NCBI RefSeq assembly: GCF_022179645.1 | Contig: NZ_BPRA01000001.1 | Span: 310,001 to 374,000, forward strand | Origin: Methylobacterium thuringiense | Lineage (GTDB): Bacteria; Pseudomonadota; Alphaproteobacteria; Rhizobiales; Beijerinckiaceae | Reading direction: 5' to 3' | DNA length: 64,000 nucleotides | Shown here: piece by piece, positions 8,616 to 17,760 of the stretch | Numbering within the stretch: position 1 is the stretch's first letter | Layout: every line of letters starts with the position of its first letter | The notes under the pieces: generated by a model | Seen by the model: the letters and a program-made list of their open reading frames with translations, nothing else | What the model was told of the DNA's origin: nothing | The model's database searches: none | Translations under genes and position numbers: made by a program

Positions 8616-9425
8616 TCAGGACCCGTCAAAAACAGGCTTAAAACATTGGCCAGCCTTATTACAGACCTTCGTAAGCTTTGGACGATCGTAGCTGTATTGT
8701 AGGAATGTTTCGGACTTAGAGCCTATAAAACCTTTCGTTTCTTTGCAAATATCTTCTTTTTTTCCACTGCTATAATCTCTATCGCATTCATAGACATAAT
8801 AAACCGCCGATTCCGGACAGCTATTTCTGACTTTGTACGGAAACTGAGCTGCGCTACGGCCTCCAACAATTAGTTCCACGCATTTACCCAGGTCGCTACC
8901 ACCTTCGTCAGAAGGCGTAGCTCGCTTCGTAGGCCCACGCACAACAGGTGAAATTTTTACCAACGCCTGTAATTGATCATATAAGTCTGACCGTCCTCCA
9001 TCGGAGCAAAGCGACCGGAGCTTAACGAGGGACTGCTTGAGTTCACTTTGCTTTATTTCTTCGGTAGGCGATTTTATTCGGCGAATGAGATTTTCACTGA
9101 GAGAAATGCAGCTTCTTTGACTTATTACATTGGCCTCTCTTAAAGGTGGTGACGGATCGTCGGCTGGACTAGAATTCGGTTCAGAGCTTGGGCTCGGGGT
9201 TGGACGTGGGCATGGTATGATGTCATCCGGTATTGCGCCGCCCTGCAACTGCCGCTGCGTAAGAACTTGCGACCCACAATCATTGCTGAAAGTTGCTACA
9301 CCTCGAGCCTGATCGATCGAAGTATATACACGAGTTCCCTGTATCACCTGAAATCCACTCTGACCTAGGACGGGCGACGCAGAAGCCATCAGCAAGAGCG
9401 CAACCTGCGTCTTTCGTTTCATCAT
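8616..9425 (-). CDS. Secreted Cys-rich hypothetical protein
   Basis: I take the ATG at 9425 (AAGGA 4 nt upstream) over a start 7 codons earlier. It gives MMKRKTQVALLLMASASP then VLGQ, a clear signal peptide with cleavage near residue 22. The mature part has a Pro/Ser-rich linker (about residues 73-95) and a helical middle region. The C-terminal domain has eight Cys (for example ELIVGG...NSCPES, VYECDRDY, DICKETKG, KVCNKAGQC), consistent with a disulfide-bonded exported domain. It is AT-rich compared with the flanks. Divergent from the next gene across 237 bp. Function unknown. Confidence 0.7.
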   Translation of the reverse strand: MMKRKTQVALLLMASASPVLGQSGFQVIQGTRVYTSIDQARGVATFSNDCGSQVLTQRQLQGGAIPDDIIPCPRPTPSPSSEPNSSPADDPSPPLREANVISQRSCISLSENLIRRIKSPTEEIKQSELKQSLVKLRSLCSDGGRSDLYDQLQALVKISPVVRGPTKRATPSDEGGSDLGKCVELIVGGRSAAQFPYKVRNSCPESAVYYVYECDRDYSSGKKEDICKETKGFIGSKSETFLQYSYDRPKLTKVCNKAGQCFKPVFDGS

Positions 9426-9662
9426 AAAATCCTTCAAATACCCCAAGCCGTTCTCATCATTTTCGTCATTCTAAGGCAACGGACAAGCCCTCTATCGGCA
9501 CTTCACGAACGCTGCCTGACAGCTCTCCTATCATATGCTCTCAAGGTGCAGGTATCATTTAAAAGAGCAATTAAATCAAGATGTAGCATAGTTCGACTGA
9601 ATGGGGGATGATTTTGATGTACATATCAAGTCAATCTGAATTACATAGAGAGGTTTCAATTT

Positions 9663-10265
9663 ATGGCCGATCAATCTGATGAATATAAAGTAATCTCGGA
9701 CGAGATGCTCCATAACTATCGCGGGAAAGTTTATACCAGCATTCCCGACGACCCCAGACAGATAGATGTTAGTGTTATTTCCGCTCTTAAAGAAAGACTT
9801 TCTTCTCCGTATAGCTATAGATGGCGCGAGCGTGAAGCCGATATAGAAATCGCGCAGGCGCTTTATGGCAAAAGCGTTAGCAATTCTGGCTCAGTAATAT
9901 ACTATAGATATGAATCTCTGCTGCTTGATAAAAACGGAGATTCGCCGCCGATGAGCGCAAGCCCTATCAGTTGGGATGAAAGCGACGGATATTTTCTAAG
10001 ATATTACGTAACAATTGCTGAATTTCGGATAAGCAGATATATCCATGATATGGTCTATGCAGAGTCTCTATTAAATAGCATTTTTCCAGGTTCGGACTAC
10101 ACATTGATCAAAAACGAAGAGGGCTATAAGTTAAAGATTGAAGATACATCTTATGTTGGCAGCTGGGTTCGCAATGTAACTCCGGCGCGCGCCATTGTAA
10201 TTGCCCTACTTGAACGTTTAGAAATTCAACCCGATCTGGCTGCAGCATGGCGTAGCCCTCCATAA
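9663..10265 (+). CDS. Hypothetical cytoplasmic protein (200 aa), AT-rich
   Basis: AGAGAGG lies 9 nt before the ATG. The protein is acidic, rich in Tyr and Ser, with no signal peptide or membrane segment. A central segment (DGYFLRYYVTIAEFRISRYIHDMVYAESLLN) is probably helical, followed by a beta/alpha segment and a final helix ending RAIVIALLERLEIQPDLAAAW. No motif that I can assign. Low GC and isolation next to an IS66 remnant suggest cargo brought in with the island. Confidence 0.65.
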   Translation: MADQSDEYKVISDEMLHNYRGKVYTSIPDDPRQIDVSVISALKERLSSPYSYRWREREADIEIAQALYGKSVSNSGSVIYYRYESLLLDKNGDSPPMSASPISWDESDGYFLRYYVTIAEFRISRYIHDMVYAESLLNSIFPGSDYTLIKNEEGYKLKIEDTSYVGSWVRNVTPARAIVIALLERLEIQPDLAAAWRSPP

Positions 10266-10330
10266 TTATCGAATAAACTTCTCATTACTATCTAGTATTT
10301 AGATAATAATGCTTGCCGAAACAGATCGAC

Positions 10331-11690
10331 TTAATTACCCGCCCCCTGCGACGACTGAGTACAGGGGTCGATGGTTTTGAGGATGGAGCGGAAGGGGCTG
10401 CTGCCTGTGAGGCGGATGGTATCAACCATGGTGCGGATGACGGCGTCGCCCTCAGCGGCCCAAATCGCGCGGTAGCTGCTCGTGACCTCCCGCTGGAGCT
10501 CGGCCGGGCGCAGTTGCTGCTCGGATCCGCTGTTGGTCGACTCGACTGTACCGGGATGGGCGAGGACGACCAGGAGCTGATAGCGAGCCCGGCGGATCTT
10601 GGCCTGTAGGGCGCGGGTTCGATCGCAGCCGCTCGGCGTGGCGAGGATGGTGCCGAGTTGTCGATCCAAGGTCCGGCGCTTGGCTGCCAAGGTCGAGGTG
10701 GCCAAGTCAGTGACGCGCTCGGCCAGGGCGAACACGGATTGGAGCCAGAGCTGTAGACGCCAGGGCACGGGGTCGTCGCTGACCTCGACGACGTAGGCGA
10801 CGTCGCGGGCGAGATGGGCGAGATGGGCGAGATGGGCGAGGCAGGTCTGATGCGTGCTCGCATGGCCCTGTCGAGCGGTGTAGCGGTCCGAGATCCACAC
10901 CGCCGGCCGGTGGCCGTCCATCATTTCCCGCACGACGATAGCGCCGCGCGTCCGCGAGGCCGTGTGCACCACCGCATCGGCTGTGTGGAAGACCCAATGG
11001 AAGGCTTTGCTGCCTTCGATCCGGACGCCGGCTACGTCTGACGCGACGACGGTGGCCCGGCGCAGGGCCGACACGGCAACCTCGCGACCGCAGCGGAAGC
11101 GTCCCTGCGCACGGCGGAGCAGGTTCATCAGCCCGCCCTGGCTGAGCGTCAGTCCGAACAGGTCCGACAAAGCCGCCTGCAGCCGCTCGTAGGACAGCGC
11201 CTGGAAGGTCTTGAGATACGTCGCCACCGCATGCAGCCGTGGGCCGAACGGGGTGCCGCGCGCCGCCTCCGGCACCGGCCCGACGACCCGCACCTCGCAG
11301 GTTGGGCAGTGCACCGCCAGCCGTCGATGCTGGGTGACGGCCGGTGCGACCTCCAGCAAATCGATCCGCTCGGATACGCCGACGATCTCAGCCGACAACG
11401 CCGCGTGTAGGTCGCTGCCACAGCACGAACAGCGATGTGGACGATGGTCGACAACCGCATCGGGCTCGTCGCTCATCACGCGGCTACGACCATTATGACC
11501 GGGCTTCGCCCCTCAGGGCTTGGCTTGCTCGCGCCGCCACTTTCGATCGGTCACGGGCGGCTTCGAAGACATGCACGAACACTTCTGTATGGCTGCAGCC
11601 ACACGACCAGCTTGATCAACTCCTCGCGGCACAGCCGCTCAAGATCGCTTCGGCCCACCCCGCAAGGGAGTCCGCGAACCCCAACCCGCA
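10331..11690 (-). mobile_element. IS66-family element, copy 1 (transposase N-terminus frameshifted)
   Basis: The long frame 10331-11479 encodes about 380 aa of an IS66 transposase: a zinc-finger start RCSCCGSDLHAALSAEI, the helical block LSQGGLMNLLRRAQGRF, the catalytic-core strand ATVVASDVAGVRIEGSKAFHWVF, and a C-terminal SSYRAIWAAEGDAVIRTM. The true N-terminus (LERLCREELIKLVVWLQP) lies upstream in another frame, around 11600-11680, so the gene is frameshifted. IS66 elements normally also carry tnpA and tnpB, which are absent here. A 9-bp tandem repeat near 10811-10840 encodes an unusual HLAHLAHLA run not found in copy 2. Confidence 0.82.
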
Positions 11691-11706
11691 TGAGGGGGGG
11701 GTACTA

Positions 11707-12447
11707 CTATTTTTGTTTAGCGCGCTGTTCATATTTTTTCAAAAGCTCAATATTATCCCTCATGAGCGACATATATTTTTGCCTCGAGTCATCAGAACCT
11801 TCGCAAACTACTTCACGAACTGGATTCATTGCCTTAACGAATTTAACAGCAAAATCGAGATCTTCAGCTGACGGATCTTCATTTGCATTCACGTCTCTTG
11901 TAATAACGAAACGTCCTTCTGCAGCCGCTGATTCTAAAGTGACGCGGTATGCAGTCCTATTCTTCATGTAAAATCTAGCACGATACAACATGCCGGTCTG
12001 ATTTTTTCTAATTAACTCAAGCACGCCTGTCCCAGGTATCGTTGGACATTTCAAACCAATTGGCATGGACTTGAGCTTGAAACGTTCAATTTCCGAAGTA
12101 TTTTCGATTTCATTTTTTCTATTCGTATCAGCACGCTGTGAAACTTCGGCTTCAGGCAAAGATTGCTTTTCTGCCTCGACCACAATGATCGCTCCCAAAC
12201 CGGCTGAGGCGGCCAGCCCACGAATTACGACGGTCTCACCCTCACCGTCGCCGTCATGAGACAGAATGCATCGTTCGACCTGGGGGGGCCATCGGGCGAT
12301 GGCGCAAAAGTCGCCGATGATCGCCCAGACCGCGGCCGGCGACGCGTTGACAGAGAGGCTTCGGGACACTTCCAAGGCGGAACTGCTACTGGTCTGCGCG
12401 GCGAGCGCCACGAGGACGCCAATCAATCTCATTATAGTCTGGCTCAT
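11707..12447 (-). CDS. Chimeric secreted protein: SRPBCC-like N-terminus, island-specific C-terminus
   Basis: From ATG 12447 the product (246 aa) starts with a signal peptide (MRLIGVLVALAAQTSSSSA). Residues 26-75 then look like a SRPBCC/START-type start (SLSVNASPAAVWAIIGDFCAIARW, then ERCILSHDGDGEGETVV). From about residue 95 it switches to a lower-GC sequence matching the gene at 14001: PIGLKCP, LELIRKNQ, RARFYMKNRTAYRVTLE, VCEGSDDSRQKY. The SRPBCC part is cut short. The simplest reading is recombination joining a truncated chromosomal-type gene to a duplicated island gene. Located between two IS66 remnants. Confidence 0.65.
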   Translation of the reverse strand: MSQTIMRLIGVLVALAAQTSSSSALEVSRSLSVNASPAAVWAIIGDFCAIARWPPQVERCILSHDGDGEGETVVIRGLAASAGLGAIIVVEAEKQSLPEAEVSQRADTNRKNEIENTSEIERFKLKSMPIGLKCPTIPGTGVLELIRKNQTGMLYRARFYMKNRTAYRVTLESAAAEGRFVITRDVNANEDPSAEDLDFAVKFVKAMNPVREVVCEGSDDSRQKYMSLMRDNIELLKKYEQRAKQK

Positions 12448-12552
12448 CTGACGCCCGCCCCTGCCGACAATGTGCAACGTCGCCTGAGCGGCGATGTTCG
12501 TGACCGCTCCAATAAACACCGATGATTCCGCAAGAGTAAATACTCACCCCTG

Positions 12553-13854
12553 TTACGGCGGGGTACAGGCGTCGATGGTTTTTAGGATGGAGCCGAAGGG
12601 GCTGCTGCCTGCGAGGCGTATGGTATCAACCACGGTGCGGATAGCGGCCTCGCCCTCGGCGGCCCAAATCGCGCGGTAGCTGCTCGTGATCTTCCGTTGG
12701 ACCTCGGCCGGGCGCAGTTGCTGCTCGGATCCGCTGTTGGTCGGTTCGGCCGCGCCGGGATGGGCGAGGACGACGAGGAGCTGATGGCGAGCCCGGCGGA
12801 TCTTGGCCTGCAAGTCGCGGGTTATGTCGCAGTGGCTCGGCTTGGTGAAGATGGCGACGATCTGCCGATCCAAGCCCCGGCGCTTGGTAGCCAGCGTCGA
12901 GGCGGCCAGACCGGTGATGAGCTCGGCCACGGCGAACACGGATCGCAGCCAGAGCTGCAAACGTTAGGGCACGGGTTCGTCGCTGGCCTCGCCGACGCAG
13001 GCGACAGCGCCGGCGAGATGGGCGAGGCAGGTCTGATGCGCAGCCCCGTGTCCTTGCTGTACAGTGTAGCGGTCCGAGATTCACACCGCGGGCCCGTGAC
13101 CGTCCATCATCTCCCGCACGACGACAGCCCAACCGCGTCGAAGAAGCCGTGTGCACCTCCGCGTCGGCTGCGTGGAAGACCCAATGATAAGCGTTGCTGC
13201 CCTCAATGCGCACGCCGGTCTCGTCCGAGGCGACCACCGTGGCCCGGCGCAGGGTCAAGACAGCTTCGCCGCGCCCGGAGCGCAAGGGCTTCTGCGCGCG
13301 CTGGAGCAGGTTCATCAGCCCACCCTGGCTGAGCATGAGGCCGAACAGGTGGGAGAGCGCCGCCTGCAACCGTGTAGGATAGCCGGGAAGGGTTTGAGAT
13401 ACTTCCCCACAGCATGCAGCCGCGGGCCGAAAGGTGTTCCCCTCGCCGCCTCCGGCACGGCTGCAACCACCTGCGTCCCGCAGGTCAGGCAGTGCACCGC
13501 CAGCCGTCGATGCTGGGTGACGGCCGGTGCGACCTCCAGCAACTCGATCCGCTCGGAAACGCTGACGATCTCGGCCGACAACGCCGCGTGCAGGTCGCCG
13601 CCACAGCACGCGCAGCGATGGGGACGATGGTCGTCAACCGCATCGGGCTCGTCTCTCATCACGCGGCTACGACCCTCATGACCGGGCTTCGCCCCTCCGG
13701 GCTGGCAATGCTCCCGCCGCTCCTTGCGGTCCATCGCAGGCGGCTTCGGGGAGGCGCGCGAGGTTTTTTCCGGGCGCTGGATCCGCAGCACCAGCTCAAT
13801 CAACTTCTGGCGGCTTAAACACTCAAGGTCACTCTGGCCCATTCCACGAGGGAG
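12553..13854 (-). mobile_element. IS66-family element, copy 2 (broken transposase)
   Basis: The same transposase as copy 1 but split over three frames: 13315-13842 (N-terminus: SDLECLSRQKLIELVLRIQ and zinc finger RCACCGGDLHAALSAEI), 12626-13609 (core ATVVASDETGVRIEGSNAYHWVF) and 12553-12960 (C-terminus SSYRAIWAAEGEAAIRTV). At least two frameshifts and a stop near 12961 make it inactive. It retains the N-terminal frame lost in copy 1, so the two decayed independently. Its outer end is interrupted by a 107-bp palindromic element at 13855. Confidence 0.82.
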
Positions 13855-13961
13855 CTAGAGCGCTTTCCGACCAAGTGGTTGCCGGTTGGTCGAAAGAAAG
13901 CGCGTCACAACAAAGGCTTAGAGACGCCGACCCGATGCAATCGGGTCGGGTACGGCTCTAG
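13855..13961. repeat. 107-bp palindromic MITE/REP-like element
   Basis: It starts CTAGAGC and ends GCTCTAG, so its termini are 7-bp inverted repeats. Inside are an imperfect hairpin (about 13860-13905) and a perfect one: CGACCCGAT (13928-13936), loop GCA, ATCGGGTCG (13940-13948). IS66 copy 1 lacks it: the sequence there runs from AAGGGAG straight into GCGAACCCCAACCCGCATGA, matching what flanks the element here. A related copy lies at about 34339-34446. Confidence 0.65.
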
Positions 13962-14000
13962 CGAAATCCAATCCGCATAAGGGGCCGGGCGAATACGCTT

Positions 14001-14654
14001 CTATTTTATTTGCATTGGATCTTGATTGATATTTTTATCCATCGATCCAGCATTTTTGAGATATTTTAGATTACTTTCCATTAAACTTTTAAACTTCTGT
14101 TTATTATCATTCGGTCCTTCGCAGACCTTATCGCGAATTGGGTCTACGTTCTTTGTTGCTTTTATGGCAAATTCCAGGTCTTCACCTGAAGGATCATTGG
14201 CAGCAATGACATCTTTAACCATCTCAAAGCGACCATTTGGTACTGCTGCCTCCAATGTAACACGGTAGACTGTTTTTACTTTGGTGTAGAATCTCGCGCG
14301 AGAAATCATGCCGTGTTGATTTTTCTTTATCAGTTCTAAAAGACCTTCTCCCGGTTTATCTGGACATTTTAGCCCAATTGGAACGAACTTTGATTTGATT
14401 TGTTCCATTTCCTCCGGCGTCAAATCAGACTCAGACTTCTTGAGAGGAGGCTGATTTGGTAAAATTGTTTCAGTCAGAAGTTTTACTTTTGGCTCGCTAG
14501 GCCCTTGGGATTCCTCTAATACATATGCGTCGCTATAAATCCTAAAACTTCTAAGATTAGAATCGCATAAAAAAATATTGCTGGCGCTCGCACTGCGCAA
14601 ATTGTATGCATATGCGATCAATAAGCAAATTAGAATTTGAAAAACACGTTTCAT
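14001..14654 (-). CDS. Secreted hypothetical protein, paralogue of 11707-12447
   Basis: From ATG 14654, 217 aa. MKRVFQILICLLIAYAYN is a signal peptide, ending near SASAS. The mature protein has a linker (KVKLLTETILPNQPPLKKSE), then the shared domain: FVPIGLKCPDKPGEGLLELI, KNQHGMISRARFYTKVKTVY, VTLEAAVPNGRFEMVKDV, PIRDKVCEGPNDNKQKF. Two Cys (in GLKCP and VCEGP) are conserved with the paralogue and could form a disulfide. AT-rich. It lies in the same place and orientation relative to IS66 copy 2 as its paralogue does to copy 1, so a gene-plus-IS66 unit appears duplicated. Function unknown. Confidence 0.7.
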   Translation of the reverse strand: MKRVFQILICLLIAYAYNLRSASASNIFLCDSNLRSFRIYSDAYVLEESQGPSEPKVKLLTETILPNQPPLKKSESDLTPEEMEQIKSKFVPIGLKCPDKPGEGLLELIKKNQHGMISRARFYTKVKTVYRVTLEAAVPNGRFEMVKDVIAANDPSGEDLEFAIKATKNVDPIRDKVCEGPNDNKQKFKSLMESNLKYLKNAGSMDKNINQDPMQIK

Positions 14655-14853
14655 ACTTTTTCTCGCCACATATATAACGTTTTACAGCATGCCGTCACCA
14701 AGATTCAGATCACCCTTCAAGACAGTCCACTTCTTTGTGAAGCTGGGAAAGAGTGCCACTGAACGACGTGCATTGCACGTAGCAGCTCGGGCTCACGTTT
14801 CCAGCTTCGCCGCTGAGTTCCCCGGCTGGGCTGCCACGGCGGCAGCATCGAAC

Positions 14854-15399
14854 CTATTTGGCCTGCAAGATCCGATAGACCTGCATCCGTGAGCAGCCAA
14901 GCGCAGCGGCGATCGCGGCTGGACCATTTCCGGCAGCGTGCAGCGTCCGCACCTCCTCACGGTCGAGGCGGCGCTTGCCGCCGGTGTAAACGCCAGCCGC
15001 CTTCGCTTGGGCAATGCCCTCGCGCTGCCGCTCCTTGATGAACCGTCGCTCCATCTGCGCGACCATGCCGAGAACGGTCAGCACAACGTGACCCATCTCC
15101 CCGCGGGTCGAAACGTGAGGGTCGAGCACGGTGACGCTCGCGCCTCGCTGCTCAGCTTCGTGAACGACGTTCAGAACATCCCGTGTGTCGCGTCCCAGCC
15201 GATCAAGGCGGGTGACGACCAACTCGTCGCCCTGGCGGAGGAACTGGAGAACGGTGGCGAGTTCAGGGCGGCCATCACGGCTCGCGCCTGATACCTTCTC
15301 TGACCGGATGACGGCGCAGCCTTCGGCCTTCAGGCGGGCAAGCTGTCCGTCGAGATCCTGGTCAAGGGTCGACACGCGGGCGTAACCGATGCGGGCCAT
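14854..15399 (-). CDS. Serine recombinase (resolvase/invertase family)
   Basis: 181 aa, the usual length for small serine recombinases. IGYARVSTLDQDLDGQ carries the nucleophile Ser10. Other family landmarks follow: DELVVTRLDRLGRDTRDVL, the hydrophobic long helix start GHVVLTVLGMVAQMERRFI, and KERQREGIAQAKAAG. The C-terminal helix-turn-helix (about 146-181: TLHAAGNGPAAIAAALGCSR, then MQVYRIL) binds the site. It would resolve cointegrates or invert DNA, and probably belonged to a Tn3-like or plasmid element now lost. It diverges from the next gene with only 3 nt between start codons. Confidence 0.9.
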   Translation of the reverse strand: MARIGYARVSTLDQDLDGQLARLKAEGCAVIRSEKVSGASRDGRPELATVLQFLRQGDELVVTRLDRLGRDTRDVLNVVHEAEQRGASVTVLDPHVSTRGEMGHVVLTVLGMVAQMERRFIKERQREGIAQAKAAGVYTGGKRRLDREEVRTLHAAGNGPAAIAAALGCSRMQVYRILQAK

Positions 15400-15402
15400 G
15401 GG

Positions 15403-16758
15403 ATGTCACCTCAGGGTGTGATAGCCCACCTCATGAACCACAGCCGGACTAGTCGCTGTCAACACCCCTCTGTGTCGGACTCGCCTGTGAGCACTAACCT
15501 GCGCTTACCCCGCATTCTCGAAGATGATTTCGTGCGCGATCTCATCGCAGGGCCGCTCACCCCGCTCCTCACCTTGGTCCAGCAAGATCGAGACCTCATC
15601 GCCGAGATCAGAACAGACATCCTCGATGTCTACTGCAAAGGTCAACGCCTCGTTAGTGTGAAGCGCCTACGGGAAGGCTACCGCCTTCTGTCGCACAAGA
15701 AGTTCTGGGACGCACAAAGTCTCGACGTGCGGGTGGCCGAGCAGGTCGCGGCCTTCTGCAAGACTGAGGTCCCGGACATAAAACAGAGCATCGCTCTGCA
15801 CGCTGCACGCGGCAGAGAGATCGAGTTCGAGCAGCTTCTCATACGGGTGAACAACCGCGAGAACCTGAACTCCGACTACATCGCGGTTGACCGCCAGGGC
15901 ATCGCTGAGGAGGGCAAGGGCCGCACCGACGTGGTGGGCGTATACTGGCCCGGCGACCGTCGCATAACGAACAACGCGCTCGCGCCTGCGCTGATTGAGG
16001 TCAAGTTCGGGCTTGGCGGCGGGGTCGAGGGTGTGGCTGCCCAGTTGTCTCGTTACTTCGAGGATCTGCGAGGCACCCTGCCGACCTTCGCCCGCGATTT
16101 GCAGGGTCAACTCCGGCAGAAGGCGCGGCTCGGGCTTTTGAACGGGCTGAGCGATTTGGCACAGGCCAAGATCCAGCGGCTTCCCGTGTCGGACCGCATC
16201 AAGGATATGCGCGCCGTTGTGGTCCTCGTGGACTACAATCCGCGTGCCGGACGGCTCGACCTCGGCGCGCTTCGCGCGCTGCCCTTCGCCGACCAGATCG
16301 ACCTATTCCACCTGGGCTTCGGTTTGTGGAGGGCGAATTCCACCTTCCGGGTCGAGCTTTCGGTTGCCGCGAGCGACGATTGGCTCACGCGGGTCTGCGC
16401 GGGAGCGTTCGACGCGATCCCGAACCCGTTCGCATGGATCGAGTCAATTGAGTTCGCCCGCTTGATCAACGGTCACGAGGCAGCCCGGACCATCGGTGTC
16501 ACGGAGCTCGGTAACTTCGCTAACGCCAAACTCGCTAATGCTGAGGCAATCGGTGCCTGGGCGGGGACGCCGCTGGAACTTTGGCTTTGCCTCTTCTACG
16601 AACACCGGCTCGCAAGTCACGGCGGTAAGCCAGTGTCGTATGCGGAAGGGCGGCGTCCCATCAGGGATTTACTCTGCCAGAGCTTGCGCAATACTCTTCA
16701 GCGTCTATCGCCTACAGAACACGCAGAAATCTTGCGGCTAATCGCATCGAAAGAATGA
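15403..16758 (+). CDS. PD-(D/E)XK nuclease-like hypothetical protein
   Basis: 451 aa from the upstream ATG. A start at 15433 (ATG) or 15487 (GTG) is more likely, because the first ATG leaves only 3 nt to the divergent resolvase start. The centre has GRTDVVGVYWPG (Asp176) followed by ALIEVKFGLGGG (Glu199-Val-Lys201), the spacing and hydrophobic strands of a PD-(D/E)XK nuclease core. Upstream EIEFEQLLIRVNN could give the first acidic helix. The C-terminal half (LPFADQIDLFHLGFGLW, then a helical end) is unassigned. It lies among other defence-like genes. No methylase or helicase partner is adjacent, so a solo nuclease or sensor is possible. Confidence 0.7.
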   Translation: MSPQGVIAHLMNHSRTSRCQHPSVSDSPVSTNLRLPRILEDDFVRDLIAGPLTPLLTLVQQDRDLIAEIRTDILDVYCKGQRLVSVKRLREGYRLLSHKKFWDAQSLDVRVAEQVAAFCKTEVPDIKQSIALHAARGREIEFEQLLIRVNNRENLNSDYIAVDRQGIAEEGKGRTDVVGVYWPGDRRITNNALAPALIEVKFGLGGGVEGVAAQLSRYFEDLRGTLPTFARDLQGQLRQKARLGLLNGLSDLAQAKIQRLPVSDRIKDMRAVVVLVDYNPRAGRLDLGALRALPFADQIDLFHLGFGLWRANSTFRVELSVAASDDWLTRVCAGAFDAIPNPFAWIESIEFARLINGHEAARTIGVTELGNFANAKLANAEAIGAWAGTPLELWLCLFYEHRLASHGGKPVSYAEGRRPIRDLLCQSLRNTLQRLSPTEHAEILRLIASKE

Positions 16759-16945
16759 TTTTTCAGTCTCTATCAATCGCTGCGTCCAGGGCATCAAGAT
16801 CAATACTGATCATTTCATATTCGGGAACTTTGATCGGCAATTTCCGTCGTTTGACTTAGCTCGTGTTGTTCGCGGACGAGAAAGTATGAAAGTTGGCGAC
16901 AAATTGCATCCCATTGACTCGATTGACCAAATGGTAGACCGAAAC

Positions 16946-17596
16946 CTAGTCCGGCTTCAGACAAGAACGTCGTTCCTCCATATAGCGAGAAAATGAGAAC
17001 TCGGTTGCCAGAACGGCCTCGCCAATCGCCATACGCAATCGCCCCTGGGCTATCTCCTCCACGTCGTCCACCTCACGCAGGAGACTTTGGACGCGCTGCA
17101 GGTTTACCGCGTTCCCTCTTATTAGCGCGACTGCATCAGCACCATGGTCGGGCGCATGGGATAGACACCAAAGCCACAAAAGGTGTTCGGGGCTAGCCAG
17201 TCGAGTTGTAATCCCGAGCCACGTACAAGTCGTCGCCTCCGTCAGTAATTTGGTCTCGACAAGGCCAGTGCAGTTCCTCAGCGATAAACTAATCGCGTTA
17301 GTGCGGGTGCGTTGATCCATGTGCATAGCGAATTGCGCTCTGGTCTGATGCACCAGTGTCGCGGTATGCTCCGGCTCGATTTCATGCAGAGCCGCCACAA
17401 TCTCTATTTCACTAACATACTGTGGCTCGGCGTAGTTAGCGAGTGCAATACGGCCAAGCACGGCGTAGGAAAGACCTTGGGCATTTAGACGGGCCACTAT
17501 GTCTTGGAAGATGACTAGTAGCTGACGAGGCGTTGGATCGTCGGGGTCACAGACATTGACGAGGAGGTCTTCGAGGTCGACCGACGAATCTGCCAT
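16946..17596 (-). CDS. Nucleotidyltransferase-fold protein with degraded catalytic motif
   Basis: 216 aa. GLSYAVLGRIALANYAEPQY then VSEIEIVAAL (about residues 37-66) resembles the MNT/AbiEii-type nucleotidyltransferase core (usually GG then DID or DxD). Here Gly-Arg replaces Gly-Gly and Glu-Ile-Glu replaces Asp-x-Asp, so catalysis is doubtful unless Glu can bind the metal. The rest (ISLSLRNCTGLVETKLLTEA, ASPEHLLWLWCLSHAPDHGA) fits the usual C-terminal strands and helices, and HLLWLW...DHGADAVAL matches the part where related proteins contact the HEPN or AbiEi partner. No partner gene is adjacent. Family assignment is moderate. Confidence 0.6.
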   Translation of the reverse strand: MADSSVDLEDLLVNVCDPDDPTPRQLLVIFQDIVARLNAQGLSYAVLGRIALANYAEPQYVSEIEIVAALHEIEPEHTATLVHQTRAQFAMHMDQRTRTNAISLSLRNCTGLVETKLLTEATTCTWLGITTRLASPEHLLWLWCLSHAPDHGADAVALIRGNAVNLQRVQSLLREVDDVEEIAQGRLRMAIGEAVLATEFSFSRYMEERRSCLKPD

Positions 17597-17673
17597 CGCT
17601 CATATTTCCTTGCCACAGTCTTGTAGCTGCTGAAGTGCAGATCGGAGCAAACGATATGGCTTTGCCTTTTAAA

Positions 17674-17694
17674 TCCGCCAGCCGCGCAGGCGGC
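17674..17694 (-). terminator. Short hairpin flanked by A/T runs
   Basis: CCGCC (17675-17679) pairs with GGCGG (17689-17693). T-runs lie on the + side (17695-17701) and A/T on the other side. It lies 67 nt after the stop of the metallo-beta-lactamase gene on the minus strand and before the start of the next minus-strand gene. Confidence 0.4.
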
Positions 17695-17760
17695 ATTTTT
17701 TAAATGCCTCTAAGGTGTCAGGTCGAAAATTGAGTTATTCAAATTGATTGTATGCTGACT

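Noticed and set aside
10811-10840. 9-bp tandem repeat as a possible CRISPR or minisatellite
   Set aside because: Four in-frame copies within the IS66 transposase coding for HLA repeats; too short and unspaced for CRISPR. No CRISPR array is seen in the window.
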